Shown here: positions 41,093 to 50,100 of the stretch, in pieces | How the letters are laid out: each line of letters starts with the position of its first letter | Position numbering within the stretch: position 1 is the stretch's first letter | Assembly: GCA_002479765.1 (NCBI GenBank) | Contig: DLOZ01000004.1 | Coordinates: forward strand, 1 to 64,000 | Length of the DNA: 64,000 nt | Reading direction: 5' to 3' | DNA from: Sphingomonadales bacterium UBA7471 | GTDB taxonomy: Bacteria; Pseudomonadota; Alphaproteobacteria; Sphingomonadales; Sphingomonadaceae | Made by a program: the position numbers and the translations under genes | Notes under the pieces: generated by a model | What the model was told of the DNA's origin: nothing | Database searches by the model: none | Seen by the model: the letters and a program-made list of their open reading frames with translations, nothing else

Positions 41093-42042
41093 TTCGCGCG
41101 TGTTTTACCGGCAGTGACCCGATCTGCCAAACGACCGCTGGCAACGTCGGGATAGGCTCGTGTAAGCTCACCATATGCTTCGCATGCCTCAGCGGTTTTG
41201 CCGAGGTCGGTTAAAGCTGACCCTAAGAACAACAGACTGTCGGGTGCACGTTCGCCACGCGGGTCTGCTTTGTAATTGTCGTAGAAAATTTTGACGGCGG
41301 TCGCAGGCTTTTTGTCGTCAAGCCACGCCCGTCCGAGCAAGTTACGCAGGAAGCTTGCACGTCTGTGCTTTGGATATTTATTGAGCGTTTCTTCCAGCGT
41401 GGCTTGCGCTTCTGGGTAGAATTTCGCTTCCCACAATCTGAAGCCATATGTGTAACCATCTTCAAAAGCGTCGCCCGTGGCTGGCCGTTCAATGGCAGCA
41501 ACCGCGGCAACGCGGGCGGTACTTGGTTTAGCCGCCGTAGCCACTGGTTTGGCTGCTGCTACAACGGGTTTTGGCTTGACGGCCACTGCTGCTGGCACAG
41601 GTGTTGCTGCAGGTAAGACGCTTGGAGGGGTTGAGGCCTGTGCGGTTGCCGGCACGGCGGTTTCCTGTGATGCGCTCGCCAGCTGCGCGCTCGCCAGTTG
41701 CGCCTCCAAGATTTTCAGGCGCGCTTCGAGGCCACGCATATTGTTGCCCTGCTGCTCGACCTGACCCGTCAAAGTCGCCAACTGTGCTTCCAATGCGTCT
41801 ACACGCACCAACAGGTCAGAGGTCGCTGAGGTGGTGGAGGGATTCTCGGGCTGCGCATTGGTCGGTGACTGGATGTCAGGTGCGATAAATTTACCGGCAC
41901 CGGCGGGAAAGACCTGACGCTGGACAGCGCGCATTTCCTTTTCAAGCTTGCTTACGCGTCCGTCAATATTTGCATCTTGCGCAACTGCGGATGCGCTGAG
42001 TGCAAATGCTGCGCCGCTCAACAAAGCAAGCCGAAAATTCAT
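41083..42042 (-). CDS. cpoB: Tol-Pal system protein CpoB/YbgF
   Basis: CpoB coordinates outer-membrane constriction with peptidoglycan synthesis. The 319-residue protein has a signal peptide (LALLSGAAFALSASAVAQ), a coiled-coil segment (about residues 70-120), an Ala/Pro/Val-rich linker and C-terminal TPR-type repeats (AFEDGYTYGFRLWEAKFYPEAQATLEETL, RASFLRNLLGRAWLDDKKPATAVKIFYDNY). AAGGGGA precedes the ATG. The tol-pal genes themselves are not in this window. Confidence 0.88.
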   Translation of the reverse strand: MNFRLALLSGAAFALSASAVAQDANIDGRVSKLEKEMRAVQRQVFPAGAGKFIAPDIQSPTNAQPENPSTTSATSDLLVRVDALEAQLATLTGQVEQQGNNMRGLEARLKILEAQLASAQLASASQETAVPATAQASTPPSVLPAATPVPAAVAVKPKPVVAAAKPVATAAKPSTARVAAVAAIERPATGDAFEDGYTYGFRLWEAKFYPEAQATLEETLNKYPKHRRASFLRNLLGRAWLDDKKPATAVKIFYDNYKADPRGERAPDSLLFLGSALTDLGKTAEACEAYGELTRAYPDVASGRLADRVTAGKTRAKCK

Positions 42043-42171
42043 TGCTCATTCCCCTTAAACTGACAAGTTTGGACGTATCGCTGATTGGACCAACGCGATA
42101 AATAGCCATCACACCATTTCAGTGCAAAGAAAACCTGATTTTATTTGGATTTATACGGCGTTGTCGGCGCT

Positions 42172-42693
42172 TTACTGCGCAGAATCAGCATTATTTGCCG
42201 GCAGCGGCGCGATCGGTGCTGTGGCGGCTGGCTTTACGGAGATCTGTGAAGTGATCGGTTTATCGGCTGGCGCAGCATCTGTGAGAGTTAGGCTTCTGAA
42301 AATCAAATATGCCGCCAGCGCCACTGCCGCGATTGCGGCCGACGTCCATGCGAGTGTTTTCGACGGTACGCGTGCCGGGTCCGCTGGTTCGTAGTTTTGC
42401 GCTGGTGGCTGATAGCCTTCATGACCACTGCGCGCCAATTCCCAGCGCATCGCCTCACTGATTGCGGCGGCATCCATGTCCACAGCATTTGCATAAGATC
42501 GCGCGAAACCGAGCGTGTAGGTTTGGCCTGGGAGGGCGTCAAAATTTGATTGTTCGATAGCTTCGAGGTGGCGAGTCGGCACACGGGTTTTTGCCGCGAT
42601 ATCAGAAAGACTTAAACCCAGCCGCTCGCGGCCTGCTTTTAGCTGGCTACCTACGGACCCATGTCCTTCGTCAACAGAAGCTAATAAGTCCAC
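42172..42693 (-). CDS. RodZ-like helix-turn-helix membrane protein, short form
   Basis: A GTG start at 42693 is supported by GGAG six bases before it; another GTG lies four codons upstream. The 173-residue protein has a Cro-type HTH (GSQLKAGRERLGLSLSDIAAKTRVPTRHLEAIEQSNF) with the family LPGQTYTLGFARSYANAV motif, a linker, one TM (about 117-139) and a Pro/Ala-rich tail. RodZ links MreB to the cell wall machinery. The periplasmic DUF4115 domain of classical RodZ is absent, so this may be a reduced RodZ or a related regulator. Confidence 0.8.
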   Translation of the reverse strand: MDLLASVDEGHGSVGSQLKAGRERLGLSLSDIAAKTRVPTRHLEAIEQSNFDALPGQTYTLGFARSYANAVDMDAAAISEAMRWELARSGHEGYQPPAQNYEPADPARVPSKTLAWTSAAIAAVALAAYLIFRSLTLTDAAPADKPITSQISVKPAATAPIAPLPANNADSAQ

Positions 42694-42808
42694 TGCAATC
42701 TCCACACCCCGTTTTTTCTACCTTTTTGTGCAGTTATGCGGACAATGGTCATCTTGTTGATAAAGTCAACGGCGATAACAACTTTTGACCTTTGGGAAAT
42801 CCTGCAGT

Positions 42809-45082
42809 TTAGCCGGTTTCAATGCCTTGGCTTGCGGCCCAAATTGCCAGCTCCTCACGCAAATTTCCGGTGGGATTTTTCAGTAGCTCTTCCATCTTCT
42901 TGCGAATATCCGCATGGTTGGTCGTGCGCACCATCGCTTTTATGGGTCCCACGGCCGCTGGCGTGATCGACAGACGACGGATGCCCAAGCCAATCAACGC
43001 GAGCGCTTCGAGTGTCCGTCCACCCATTTCGCCGCATACCGCGACGTCGACGGGATAGCCGTCCGTTGTCTGCACCACGCGCCGAATGAAACGCAAAATG
43101 GCGGGGCTCAACCAGTCATATCGCTCAGCAAGGCGCGGGTCAGCACGGTCTGCTGCAAACAGGAACTGGGTGAGGTCATTGGTGCCAATCGACAAAAAGT
43201 CGATTTTAGGCAGCAACATATCAAGTGTTTCGGCCAGTGCCGGCACCTCAAGCATGGCCCCATAACGGATTTTCGTCGGCAGCCGTTTCTTTCGGCGACC
43301 CAAAAACTGCATCTGGCCTTCAAATATTTCCCGGGCGGCGTCGAATTCCCACGGCTCGGACACCATGGGAAACATGACGTTCAATGTGCGGCCTGCGGAT
43401 GCTTCAATAAGTGCGCGGGCCTGCGCCTTCATCAGCCCTGCATGGTCCAAAGACAGGCGCAGCGCGCGCCAGCCGAGTGCGGGGTTTTCTTCCTCGCTCG
43501 TTTCGTCTTTCAAATAAGGCAGGGGTTTGTCGCCGCCGATATCGAGCGTACGAAAAATGACCGGCTTGTCGCCTGCCGCTTCAATGACATCGCGATAAAA
43601 GCGTTGCTGACGCTCACGTTGAGGCAGCGTGGCCGATATTAGAAACTGGAATTCGGTACGGAACAGGCCAACGCCCTCCGCGCCGGTAGTGGCCAAGGCG
43701 GACATATCGTCGCGCAACCCGGCGTTGATCATTAACGTCACCGGCACGCCATCATTGGTGACCGATGCCGCGTCACGCATCGCTGCATAGCGGGCTTTTT
43801 TCTTTTGCCGGTCGACCAGATCGTGCTGGAAAAGCTCTTCGGCAGCCGACGATGGCCTGACGATGACGCTTTTTTCGTCGGCGTTGAGGAGCAGCATGTC
43901 GCCATCGCGCACCTTGTGGCGAATGCCTTGAACACGGCCCAGCACGGGGATACCCATCGCGCGTGCGACAATAACGACGTGCGCGGTAAGCGAACCTTCC
44001 TCAAGCACCACGCCGCGCAGACGCCGTTTGTCATATTCGAGCAGTTCGGCCGGCCCCAAATTGCGCGCAATCAGGATCGAGTCTTTTTTCAGGCCCAGTT
44101 GCGCAGCCGTGCTCATTTGGCCCGACACAATCCGCAGCAACCGGTTGGATAGATCTTCCAGATCGTGCATCCGGTCCGCCAGCAGCGCATCGTCAATCTG
44201 GCGCATACGCATACGGGTGCGTTGCTGGACCCGCTCAATGGCGGCTTCCGCCGTCAGGCCGCTGTCGATCGCCTCGTTAATGCGGCGGCTCCAGCCTTCG
44301 TCATATGCGAACATTTTATAGGTCGCGATGACCTCTTCATGCTCGCCGCCCGTGCCGAAATCAATTTGGCTCGCCATGCGATCAATTTGTTCGCGCATTT
44401 TGTCGAATGCGGAATAGACGCGGTGACGCTCGGCTTCGATATCCTCCGCGACGGTGTGTTCAATACGGACATTGGGCTGGTGGAAAATAGCAACGCCAGC
44501 CGCCGCGCCCTTTACGAGCGGTAGGCCCGTGAGGCTAATGGTGCCGGTGTCATTCCCGCCCCGCGCGCCGGGTTCGTCGACAAGGTCTGCATTGGCGATC
44601 AGTTCTGACAGCACCATGGCCACGGTTTGAAGCGCCTCAATTTCGACCTCTTCATATTTCCGTGGCTCGACATGCTGCACTGCCAACACGCCAACCGCGC
44701 GTTCGGAACGCACAATCGGCACGCCAGCAAAGCTGTGAAAGCGTTCTTCGCCTGTTTCGGGCACATAACGGAAATTCGGGTGGGCTGCGGCCTCATCCAA
44801 GTTCAATGTTTCGACATTTTCCGCAATCGTGCCGACAAGGCCTTCGCCTAAACCCAGGCGGGTGACGTGGACCGCCGCTTCGTTCAATCCGCGCGTCGCA
44901 AATAATTCAAGCGCACCATCACGCAACAGATAGATCGAGCACACTTCGCTCGACAGCGCTTCGCCAATGATATTGACGACATGGTTCAATTTGCCCTGCG
45001 CATGGTTTCGCGAGGCCATCACTTCGTGAAGACCTGTCAATATGTTGCGGGCAGAACGGGTAGCGCTTTCCATCTGTCCCAT
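42809..45082 (-). CDS. ptsP: PEP-protein phosphotransferase PtsP (EI-Ntr)
   Basis: EI-Ntr starts the nitrogen phosphotransfer chain. The 757-residue protein has an N-terminal GAF domain (about 20-165). The EI swivelling domain carries the active His in GSLTAHVVIVARAMG. The C-terminal PEP-binding barrel has FRTEFQFL, VMFPMVSEPWE, SIGTNDLTQFLFAADR and AVCGEMGG. GAF-EI fusions respond to nitrogen status (glutamine in other Alphaproteobacteria). No carbohydrate PTS genes are nearby. The ribosome binding site is weak. Confidence 0.94.
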   Translation of the reverse strand: MGQMESATRSARNILTGLHEVMASRNHAQGKLNHVVNIIGEALSSEVCSIYLLRDGALELFATRGLNEAAVHVTRLGLGEGLVGTIAENVETLNLDEAAAHPNFRYVPETGEERFHSFAGVPIVRSERAVGVLAVQHVEPRKYEEVEIEALQTVAMVLSELIANADLVDEPGARGGNDTGTISLTGLPLVKGAAAGVAIFHQPNVRIEHTVAEDIEAERHRVYSAFDKMREQIDRMASQIDFGTGGEHEEVIATYKMFAYDEGWSRRINEAIDSGLTAEAAIERVQQRTRMRMRQIDDALLADRMHDLEDLSNRLLRIVSGQMSTAAQLGLKKDSILIARNLGPAELLEYDKRRLRGVVLEEGSLTAHVVIVARAMGIPVLGRVQGIRHKVRDGDMLLLNADEKSVIVRPSSAAEELFQHDLVDRQKKKARYAAMRDAASVTNDGVPVTLMINAGLRDDMSALATTGAEGVGLFRTEFQFLISATLPQRERQQRFYRDVIEAAGDKPVIFRTLDIGGDKPLPYLKDETSEEENPALGWRALRLSLDHAGLMKAQARALIEASAGRTLNVMFPMVSEPWEFDAAREIFEGQMQFLGRRKKRLPTKIRYGAMLEVPALAETLDMLLPKIDFLSIGTNDLTQFLFAADRADPRLAERYDWLSPAILRFIRRVVQTTDGYPVDVAVCGEMGGRTLEALALIGLGIRRLSITPAAVGPIKAMVRTTNHADIRKKMEELLKNPTGNLREELAIWAASQGIETG

Positions 45083-45132
45083 CTAGCAGAGACACAAAAG
45101 GCAAGCGATACCCCGCTTGAAATTATTCGTAG

Positions 45133-45303
45133 TCAGCCAGTTAGGGCCGATTCCTGCATAAGTACGTCCTTCAGATGCAGCTTTTGCTTCTTAAGGCTCA
45201 GAATGATGCCGGTGTCAGGAAAGGGTCTATGTTCTTCGCGCTGTAACTTTTGTTCAAGATCAGCATGTTTGCTGCGAAGTGCGGACAGATGATTATTATT
45301 CAC
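45133..45303 (-). CDS. DUF465 (YdcH-like) small helical protein
   Basis: GTG at 45303 with AAGGAG just upstream gives a 56-residue protein: a helical hairpin with LSALRSKHADLEQKLQREEHRPFPDT and LKKQKLHLKDVL, the DUF465 signature. The function is unknown. A second DUF465 gene lies 170 bp away, reading the other way. The gene follows ptsP's start in a back-to-back position on the same strand. Confidence 0.85.
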   Translation of the reverse strand: MNNNHLSALRSKHADLEQKLQREEHRPFPDTGIILSLKKQKLHLKDVLMQESALTG

Positions 45304-45350
45304 ATCATTCTCCTTCAGCGTAAGACTCGGTGGTCCAACAGCCAAAGTAA

Positions 45351-45379
45351 ATCACGAAACATCGCGCGAGTCTCGTGAT
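45351..45379. repeat. Inverted repeat between the two DUF465 genes
   Basis: ATCACGA (45351-45357) and TCGTGAT (45373-45379) are exact inverted copies with 15 bp between, in the shared upstream region of the divergent DUF465 genes. An operator is possible. Confidence 0.35.
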
Positions 45380-45472
45380 AATTTTGCGTTTGGCGTGCAC
45401 CAGAAACATGCGCCTGCAATCATGCCCGCTTTTAACGATGACTTGTTTGCACGACTCTGGTTAGAAGGGGGA

Positions 45473-45670
45473 ATGAACGACGACGGCTACCAGCAGCAGC
45501 TGGAACAACTGAAGATTGAACATCGCGATTTGGATGACGCTATTACGGCGCTGACCATGCAGTCGGTTGTTGATCAGCTTCAGATTGCGCGTCTGAAAAA
45601 GAAGAAGCTGATATTGAAAGACCGAATCATGCGTCTTGAAGATCAGCTTGTACCAGACATCATTGCCTGA
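45473..45670 (+). CDS. DUF465 (YdcH-like) protein, second copy
   Basis: ATG 45473 preceded by GAAGGGGG encodes 65 residues (NDDGYQQQLEQLKIEHRDLDDAI, LQIARLKKKKLILKDRIMRLED), again the DUF465 helical hairpin. A longer frame from 45395 lacks a binding site. It is divergent from the copy at 45133 and lies upstream of rcdA. Similar length and shared LKKKK.LKD core suggest the two arose by duplication. Confidence 0.85.
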   Translation: MNDDGYQQQLEQLKIEHRDLDDAITALTMQSVVDQLQIARLKKKKLILKDRIMRLEDQLVPDIIA

Positions 45671-45794
45671 TCTGTTCCCGTCTCGAACGTTTACAATTGC
45701 GCGATGATTGTTTCATACCGGCACACTCGCAATATGTTGCCGCGATGGGATTGTTTGCACTAACATCGGGGCATAGGCCGTGCCATAAAGGCGC

Positions 45795-46244
45795 ATGGGC
45801 GACGCACGACTGGAACTAACCCCTTTATTAGTGGATTCTCTGTACACAGAAGCGATGCTGCTCGCCGATGAAGCGCGCGCCTGTTTTGATCGCAGCTTTG
45901 ATGCGGGGCATTTGTCTCCGGAGATTTCGGTCGCCTTTTCCTGCGAGTCTCTCAAGGTCACCACACGCCTGATGCACAGCATTGCGTGGTTGTTGAATCA
46001 AAAGGCATTGCGGGCTGGCGAAATAACCGAGAGCGAAGCGCGAAACGAAACCAACAATCTGGGCTATGCGCCGGCCAGCGATGGGCCGCTGGTGTTGCAA
46101 TTCCCACCAGAGACACAAGCGCTGATCGGCGCGAGCGAAGAATTATATGTCCGGCTTCAACGGCTCAGCGAAAAAATGCGTGCCCCTGTTCCGCAGGCGT
46201 CGGAACCAGTTGCCATGCGCGACCGTTTGCGCGCCTCGTTCTAA
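45795..46244 (+). CDS. rcdA: RcdA family regulator (DUF1465)
   Basis: In Caulobacter, RcdA is an adaptor that, with CpdR and PopA, directs CtrA and other substrates to ClpXP. The 149-residue helical protein matches the DUF1465 family with LLVDSLYTEAMLLADEARACFD, SCESLKVTTRLMHSIAWLLNQKALRAGEI and a C-terminal VRLQRLSEKMRAP. CATAAA lies five bases before the ATG and no ribosome binding site is seen. It overlaps the ABC transporter gene tail to tail by four bases. Confidence 0.82.
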   Translation: MGDARLELTPLLVDSLYTEAMLLADEARACFDRSFDAGHLSPEISVAFSCESLKVTTRLMHSIAWLLNQKALRAGEITESEARNETNNLGYAPASDGPLVLQFPPETQALIGASEELYVRLQRLSEKMRAPVPQASEPVAMRDRLRASF

Positions 46245-48046
46245 GCGTCGAACTGCAGGCTGGCCAAACGTGAGTATAGGCCACCCGCCGCACTAAGTGT
46301 CGCATGGTCGCCTTCTTCAACAATTTGGCCTTGGTCCATCACAATGATGCGGTCGGCCGAACGTACAGTCGCCAAACGGTGGGCAATGACGATCGTCGTG
46401 CGGCCCACCATGAGGCGTTCAAGTGCGTCCTGAACAAGACGTTCGCTTTCGGCATCCAAGGCACTGGTTGCTTCGTCGAGCAACAGAATTGGGGCATCGC
46501 GCAGCAGCGCGCGCGCAATCGCAAGACGCTGTCGCTGGCCACCAGATAGGCGCGCACCGCTTTCGCCCAAAAACGTGTCCAACCCCTCCGGCAAAGCGCG
46601 CAGGAACTCCGCGGCATTTGCTTGCTCTGCTGCAGCCCAAATGGCGGCATCGTCAGCCAGCCAATGACCGTAGCGCAAATTGTCCCTTGCAGAGGCGGCG
46701 AACAATACGGTGTCTTGCGGAACCAGGGCGATGCGCTGGCGGAATTCGGCTGGGTCGGCGCTGGTCAGGGCCACGCCATCAATGCGGACAGTGCCGGCCT
46801 CTGGGTCGTAAAAACGTTCAGCAAGCTGGAACAAAGTCGACTTGCCGGCACCTGATGGCCCGACGACTGCGACGGTCTCACCGGGGGAAACCTTCAGACT
46901 GAAATCGTTAAGCGCAGTAATTTCGGGTCGGGTCGGATAGCGGAACCGGACATGCTGAAACTCCAGCTGGCCGCGCGCTGGTGGCATGATAACCGGGCTG
47001 GAGGGCGCCGCAATTTCGGGTACTTCATGCAGCAATTCTGCCAAACGCGAAGCCGCGCCGGATGCGCGCACAAGGTCCCCATATACTTCAGTCAATGCGC
47101 CGAAGGATCCCGCGACAAGTCCGCCATAGAGCACTACAGAAAACAATGTTCCGGGGGTTATAATGCCTTCTTTGACTTGGTCCGTGCCTTCCCACACCAG
47201 CAGCGTGATGCCGCCAAAAACGAGGGCCATGACCAACGCTGTCAGGAACGCGCGTATCCGTATACGATTTTTCGCGGCGGCAAATGTGCCCTCAACGGCG
47301 TCGGCAAATCTGACGCCCTCACGCGTTTCTTGACCAAATGCCTGAACGATTTTGATTGCGCCAAGGGCTTCCGAAATGATGGTGCCGACGCTGGCGACAT
47401 TATCCTGGCTGGTGCGCGATGCCTTTTCCAATCGCCGACCGAGAAAAACGATGGGCAGTACAACAACCGGAATGCCCGCCAAAAGCCAAATGGTCAGACT
47501 TGGAGCCAAGCCAAAAAGCAATGTCACGCCGCCGATGCCGATAAAGATATTCCGCAACGCAACCGACACTGTGGTGCCAACAATCTGTTCGATAATCGCC
47601 GTATCTGCGGTCATCCGGCTCGCGATTTCGCCGGGCCTATTCTCTTCAAAAAACCGAGGCGCAAGCCGCAGCAAGTTGCTTTGCACGGCAACGCGGATGT
47701 CGCCGACGACGCGTTCGCCCAACCAGCTGACAAAGTAAAAACGGAATGCTGTCGAAACACCAATGATGACGACAATGCCCAGCAACAGATAAAAATATGG
47801 CGCGGGGTCTCCGCCATTTTTCGCAAAGCCCTCATCAATAATCAGCCGCAGGCCATAAGGGATAGCCAGTGTCGATGATGCTGCCGCTATCAGCGCGAGA
47901 AGCGCATATGCAATCTGTTGTGGGTATTTGATCGTAAAATGCCCGATCATCCGCAAGCTGCCGAAATTAGGCTTTTGTTTTACGGCAGGCGCCTCAATGG
48001 CGTCGGGTGCAGGCGTTGTTGGAATTTCGGAAATTTCGTTCGTCAT
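46241..48046 (-). CDS. ABC exporter, half-transporter fused to ATPase (MsbA/ABCB type)
   Basis: The 601-residue protein has an N-terminal six-TM exporter domain and a C-terminal ATPase: Walker A VGPSGAGKST, signature LSGGQRQRLAIARALL, Walker B ILLLDEATSALD and H-loop VIAHRLATV. It would act as a homodimer. The substrate, lipid or drug, is unknown. On its strand a TTGTTC-N17-TAGGCG sequence ends six bases before the ATG, and no ribosome binding site is evident. Confidence 0.9.
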   Translation of the reverse strand: MTNEISEIPTTPAPDAIEAPAVKQKPNFGSLRMIGHFTIKYPQQIAYALLALIAAASSTLAIPYGLRLIIDEGFAKNGGDPAPYFYLLLGIVVIIGVSTAFRFYFVSWLGERVVGDIRVAVQSNLLRLAPRFFEENRPGEIASRMTADTAIIEQIVGTTVSVALRNIFIGIGGVTLLFGLAPSLTIWLLAGIPVVVLPIVFLGRRLEKASRTSQDNVASVGTIISEALGAIKIVQAFGQETREGVRFADAVEGTFAAAKNRIRIRAFLTALVMALVFGGITLLVWEGTDQVKEGIITPGTLFSVVLYGGLVAGSFGALTEVYGDLVRASGAASRLAELLHEVPEIAAPSSPVIMPPARGQLEFQHVRFRYPTRPEITALNDFSLKVSPGETVAVVGPSGAGKSTLFQLAERFYDPEAGTVRIDGVALTSADPAEFRQRIALVPQDTVLFAASARDNLRYGHWLADDAAIWAAAEQANAAEFLRALPEGLDTFLGESGARLSGGQRQRLAIARALLRDAPILLLDEATSALDAESERLVQDALERLMVGRTTIVIAHRLATVRSADRIIVMDQGQIVEEGDHATLSAAGGLYSRLASLQFDA

Positions 48047-48198
48047 TCGGTCCGCCTAGCAGTGCGCCGAAGCGGGAACAATGCGCGACAGATGATGCCG
48101 ATGCCTTTTTCTATGGTGCAATGCACAATAAACGCTTATGGATTCCACAAGAACGCCCTGTTTTTCTGGGCCTAAAGACGGAAATCTAAGGATTGCAG

Positions 48199-49434
48199 AT
48201 GCTTTACACCGCTTATGATATGCAACGGAGCTGGTTAGCAGGTGCAGGAAAAATTGCACAGGCGCAGGCAGATATGCTTAAGACTTTTACTGGCCCATTT
48301 AGTGTGGGCGGTCTTGCCCCCATCGCGGCGTCGGCGTTGGATGTCTTCGCGCATTCGGTTTTGCCCCGTGGAAAGCCTGCATTTGGATTGGATAATGTGA
48401 CTGTCAATGGCAAGACGTTGCCGGTTCAAGAAGAAAATCTGGCGCGCAAGCCCTTTGGGCAGCTGAAGCGGTTCGTATATGAAGGCAGCAGCGCGAAGCC
48501 ACGGTTGCTTATTTGCGCGCCGATGTCCGGCCATTTCGCGACGCTGTTGCGCGGCACGGTCGAACGCATGATTCCAACGCATGATGTCTATATCACCGAC
48601 TGGAAAGATGCCCGCGATGTGCCGTTGACCGGCGGCGGTTTCGATCTGGAAACTTACATCGATTATCTCATCGAATGGCTTGAATTCATCGGACCCGATG
48701 CCGGCGGACGCGGCGCGCATATGTTGGCGGTATGTCAGCCCTCTGTTCCCGCTTATGCCGCGACAGCGGTGATGAGCGCGAAGGACCATCCGTTGCGGCC
48801 ACGCACCTTGACGATGATGGGTGGTCCAATCGACACCCGCGAAGCGCCGACGGCGGTGAACGACCACGCCACACGCCGCCCGCATGAATGGTTCGTACAA
48901 AATGTCATTGCGACCGTCCCGCCATATTATAAAGGGTCGGGACGGCGGGTATATCCCGGATTTCTGCAGCTTTCTGGCTTTATGTCGATGAATCTGGGTA
49001 ACCATATGATCAGCCATTGGTCGATGTTCTCCGACCTCGTCAAAGGCGACGGCGAAAGTGCGGATCGGCACAAAGAATTTTACGACGAATATCGCTCCGT
49101 CTGCGACATGACGGCCGAATTCTATCTGCAGACAGTAGATACCGTGTTCCAGCGTCATTTGTTGCCCAAGGGCGAATTCAACTATCGCGGTAAGCTCGTT
49201 GATCCCGGTGCAATTACCGACATCGGCCTGCTGGCGATTGAAGGTGAGCGGGACGACATTAGCGGCCTTGGGCAAACCAAAGCCGCGCTCAACATCGCGA
49301 CCGCTTTGCCGGATACGCTCAAAAAATATCATATGGCGCCAGAGGTTGGCCATTATGGCATCTTCAACGGCAGCAAATGGCGCGAAAAAATTGCACCGGT
49401 CGTCGAAGACTGGATTGTCCGCCACAATGGCTAG
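48199..49434 (+). CDS. phaZ: Intracellular polyhydroxyalkanoate depolymerase
   Basis: This enzyme releases hydroxyacyl units from stored PHA. The 411-residue alpha/beta hydrolase has the PhaZ features YEGSSAKPRLLICAPMSGHFATLLRGTVE, DWKDARDVPL, the nucleophile Cys179 in CQPS and LQLSGFMSMNLGNHMISH. A C-terminal GHYGIFNG contributes the His. ATG 48199 follows AAGGATTG. No PHA synthase is nearby. A 352-bp repeat-rich gap follows. Confidence 0.9.
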   Translation: MLYTAYDMQRSWLAGAGKIAQAQADMLKTFTGPFSVGGLAPIAASALDVFAHSVLPRGKPAFGLDNVTVNGKTLPVQEENLARKPFGQLKRFVYEGSSAKPRLLICAPMSGHFATLLRGTVERMIPTHDVYITDWKDARDVPLTGGGFDLETYIDYLIEWLEFIGPDAGGRGAHMLAVCQPSVPAYAATAVMSAKDHPLRPRTLTMMGGPIDTREAPTAVNDHATRRPHEWFVQNVIATVPPYYKGSGRRVYPGFLQLSGFMSMNLGNHMISHWSMFSDLVKGDGESADRHKEFYDEYRSVCDMTAEFYLQTVDTVFQRHLLPKGEFNYRGKLVDPGAITDIGLLAIEGERDDISGLGQTKAALNIATALPDTLKKYHMAPEVGHYGIFNGSKWREKIAPVVEDWIVRHNG

Positions 49435-49486
49435 GGCCATTGGTGCCATGTCGCGGCGGACGTTGCGCGCCTTCATCCGTCCACTT

Positions 49487-49575
49487 CGTCACCCTGAACC
49501 TGTTTCAGGGTCCATCGTGCAGCACGCCCGGAGCTTGAAAGGATCAATGGACCCCGAAACACGTTCAGGGTGACG
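49487..49575. repeat. REP-like inverted repeat pair
   Basis: A 29-nt arm at 49487-49515 (CGTCACCCTGAACCTGTTTC and onward) recurs inverted at 49547-49575 with two mismatches. Each arm is itself a partial palindrome (CCCTGAA/TTCAGGG in the first). This is the layout of paired REP elements. CACCCTGAAC-type repeats are, to my recollection, scattered in sphingomonad genomes. It lies in the 352-bp gap (49435-49786) between phaZ and the monooxygenase-like gene. Confidence 0.7.
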
Positions 49576-49616
49576 GGGGTGGGGAATGTTTACCTCCCCT
49601 CCCTCTGCGCCCTCCG

Positions 49617-49651
49617 CGCCTCTGGGTGAGTTCGTTTTGCACGCAGAGGCG
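49617..49651. repeat. Second imperfect hairpin repeat (CGCAGAGGCG type)
   Basis: CGCCTCTGGGTG (49617-49628) pairs with CACGCAGAGGCG (49640-49651) with one mismatch and an 11-nt loop. The preceding CCCTCTGCGCCCTCCGCGCC is related in composition. It looks like another dispersed intergenic repeat type. Confidence 0.6.
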
Positions 49652-49686
49652 TAGAGAACCCAGAAGGTATGCACATGCGGGAATAA

Positions 49687-49720
49687 CAGTGACAGGAATG
49701 AAGGAGAATTCCTGTCACTG
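49687..49720. repeat. Perfect 13-bp inverted repeat
   Basis: CAGTGACAGGAAT (49687-49699) and ATTCCTGTCACTG (49708-49720) are exact inverted copies with an 8-nt loop GAAGGAGA. There is no T tract on the plus side. It could be a bidirectional transcription stop or the third element of the repeat cluster. Confidence 0.65.
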
Positions 49721-49786
49721 AACAAAATGGCCTCAAACCGTGAAGGTGAGAATTATGCGTTCACGGCCCAATCGAGGTTTTAAACT

Positions 49787-50080
49787 TTATAACGCGTCGA
49801 GATACTCGATATCGGGCGCGCCCGCGAGGCAGGGCGCTAGCTTTGGACCAGCGGCCTTGAAATAGTCGCTGGCGCCATGTGCGGTGAGCGCATCCTGATC
49901 GACATATTGTTCGAGCACTTTGTAAACCTGTGGGTTGGACCGTGACCGGGTGAGCGTATAAAATACGTTCCCCGGTTCATTGGCCCGAACGGCAGCCGCA
50001 AGCTCTGCAAACACAGCCTCAAAGGCTTCGTTTTTGCCGTCGGCGACGGTTAAAGTTGCGATGACACCAATGGCGGGCAT
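49787..50080 (-). CDS. Putative quinol monooxygenase (ABM/YgiN-like)
   Basis: A 97-residue ferredoxin-like ABM protein: MPAIGVIATLTVADGKNEAFEAVFAELAAAVRANEPGNVFYTL, and KVLEQYVDQDALTAHGASDYFK with the conserved His. YgiN-type enzymes act on quinols, but the substrate here is not known. GGAGCAGCC precedes the start. It is first downstream of the thiolase gene on the same strand (21 bp gap) and is probably in the MaoC-thiolase operon. Confidence 0.82.
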   Translation of the reverse strand: MPAIGVIATLTVADGKNEAFEAVFAELAAAVRANEPGNVFYTLTRSRSNPQVYKVLEQYVDQDALTAHGASDYFKAAGPKLAPCLAGAPDIEYLDAL

Positions 50081-50100
50081 GCGGCTGCTCCGTTTCGTTT

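Noticed and set aside
46952..47878. Open frame opposite the ABC exporter
   Set aside because: Antisense shadow; rich in rare residue patterns, no motifs.
48235..49476. Long open frame on the minus strand opposite phaZ (about 413 codons)
   Set aside because: It lies antisense to a clear PHA depolymerase, has no family motifs and arises from the codon bias of the real gene.
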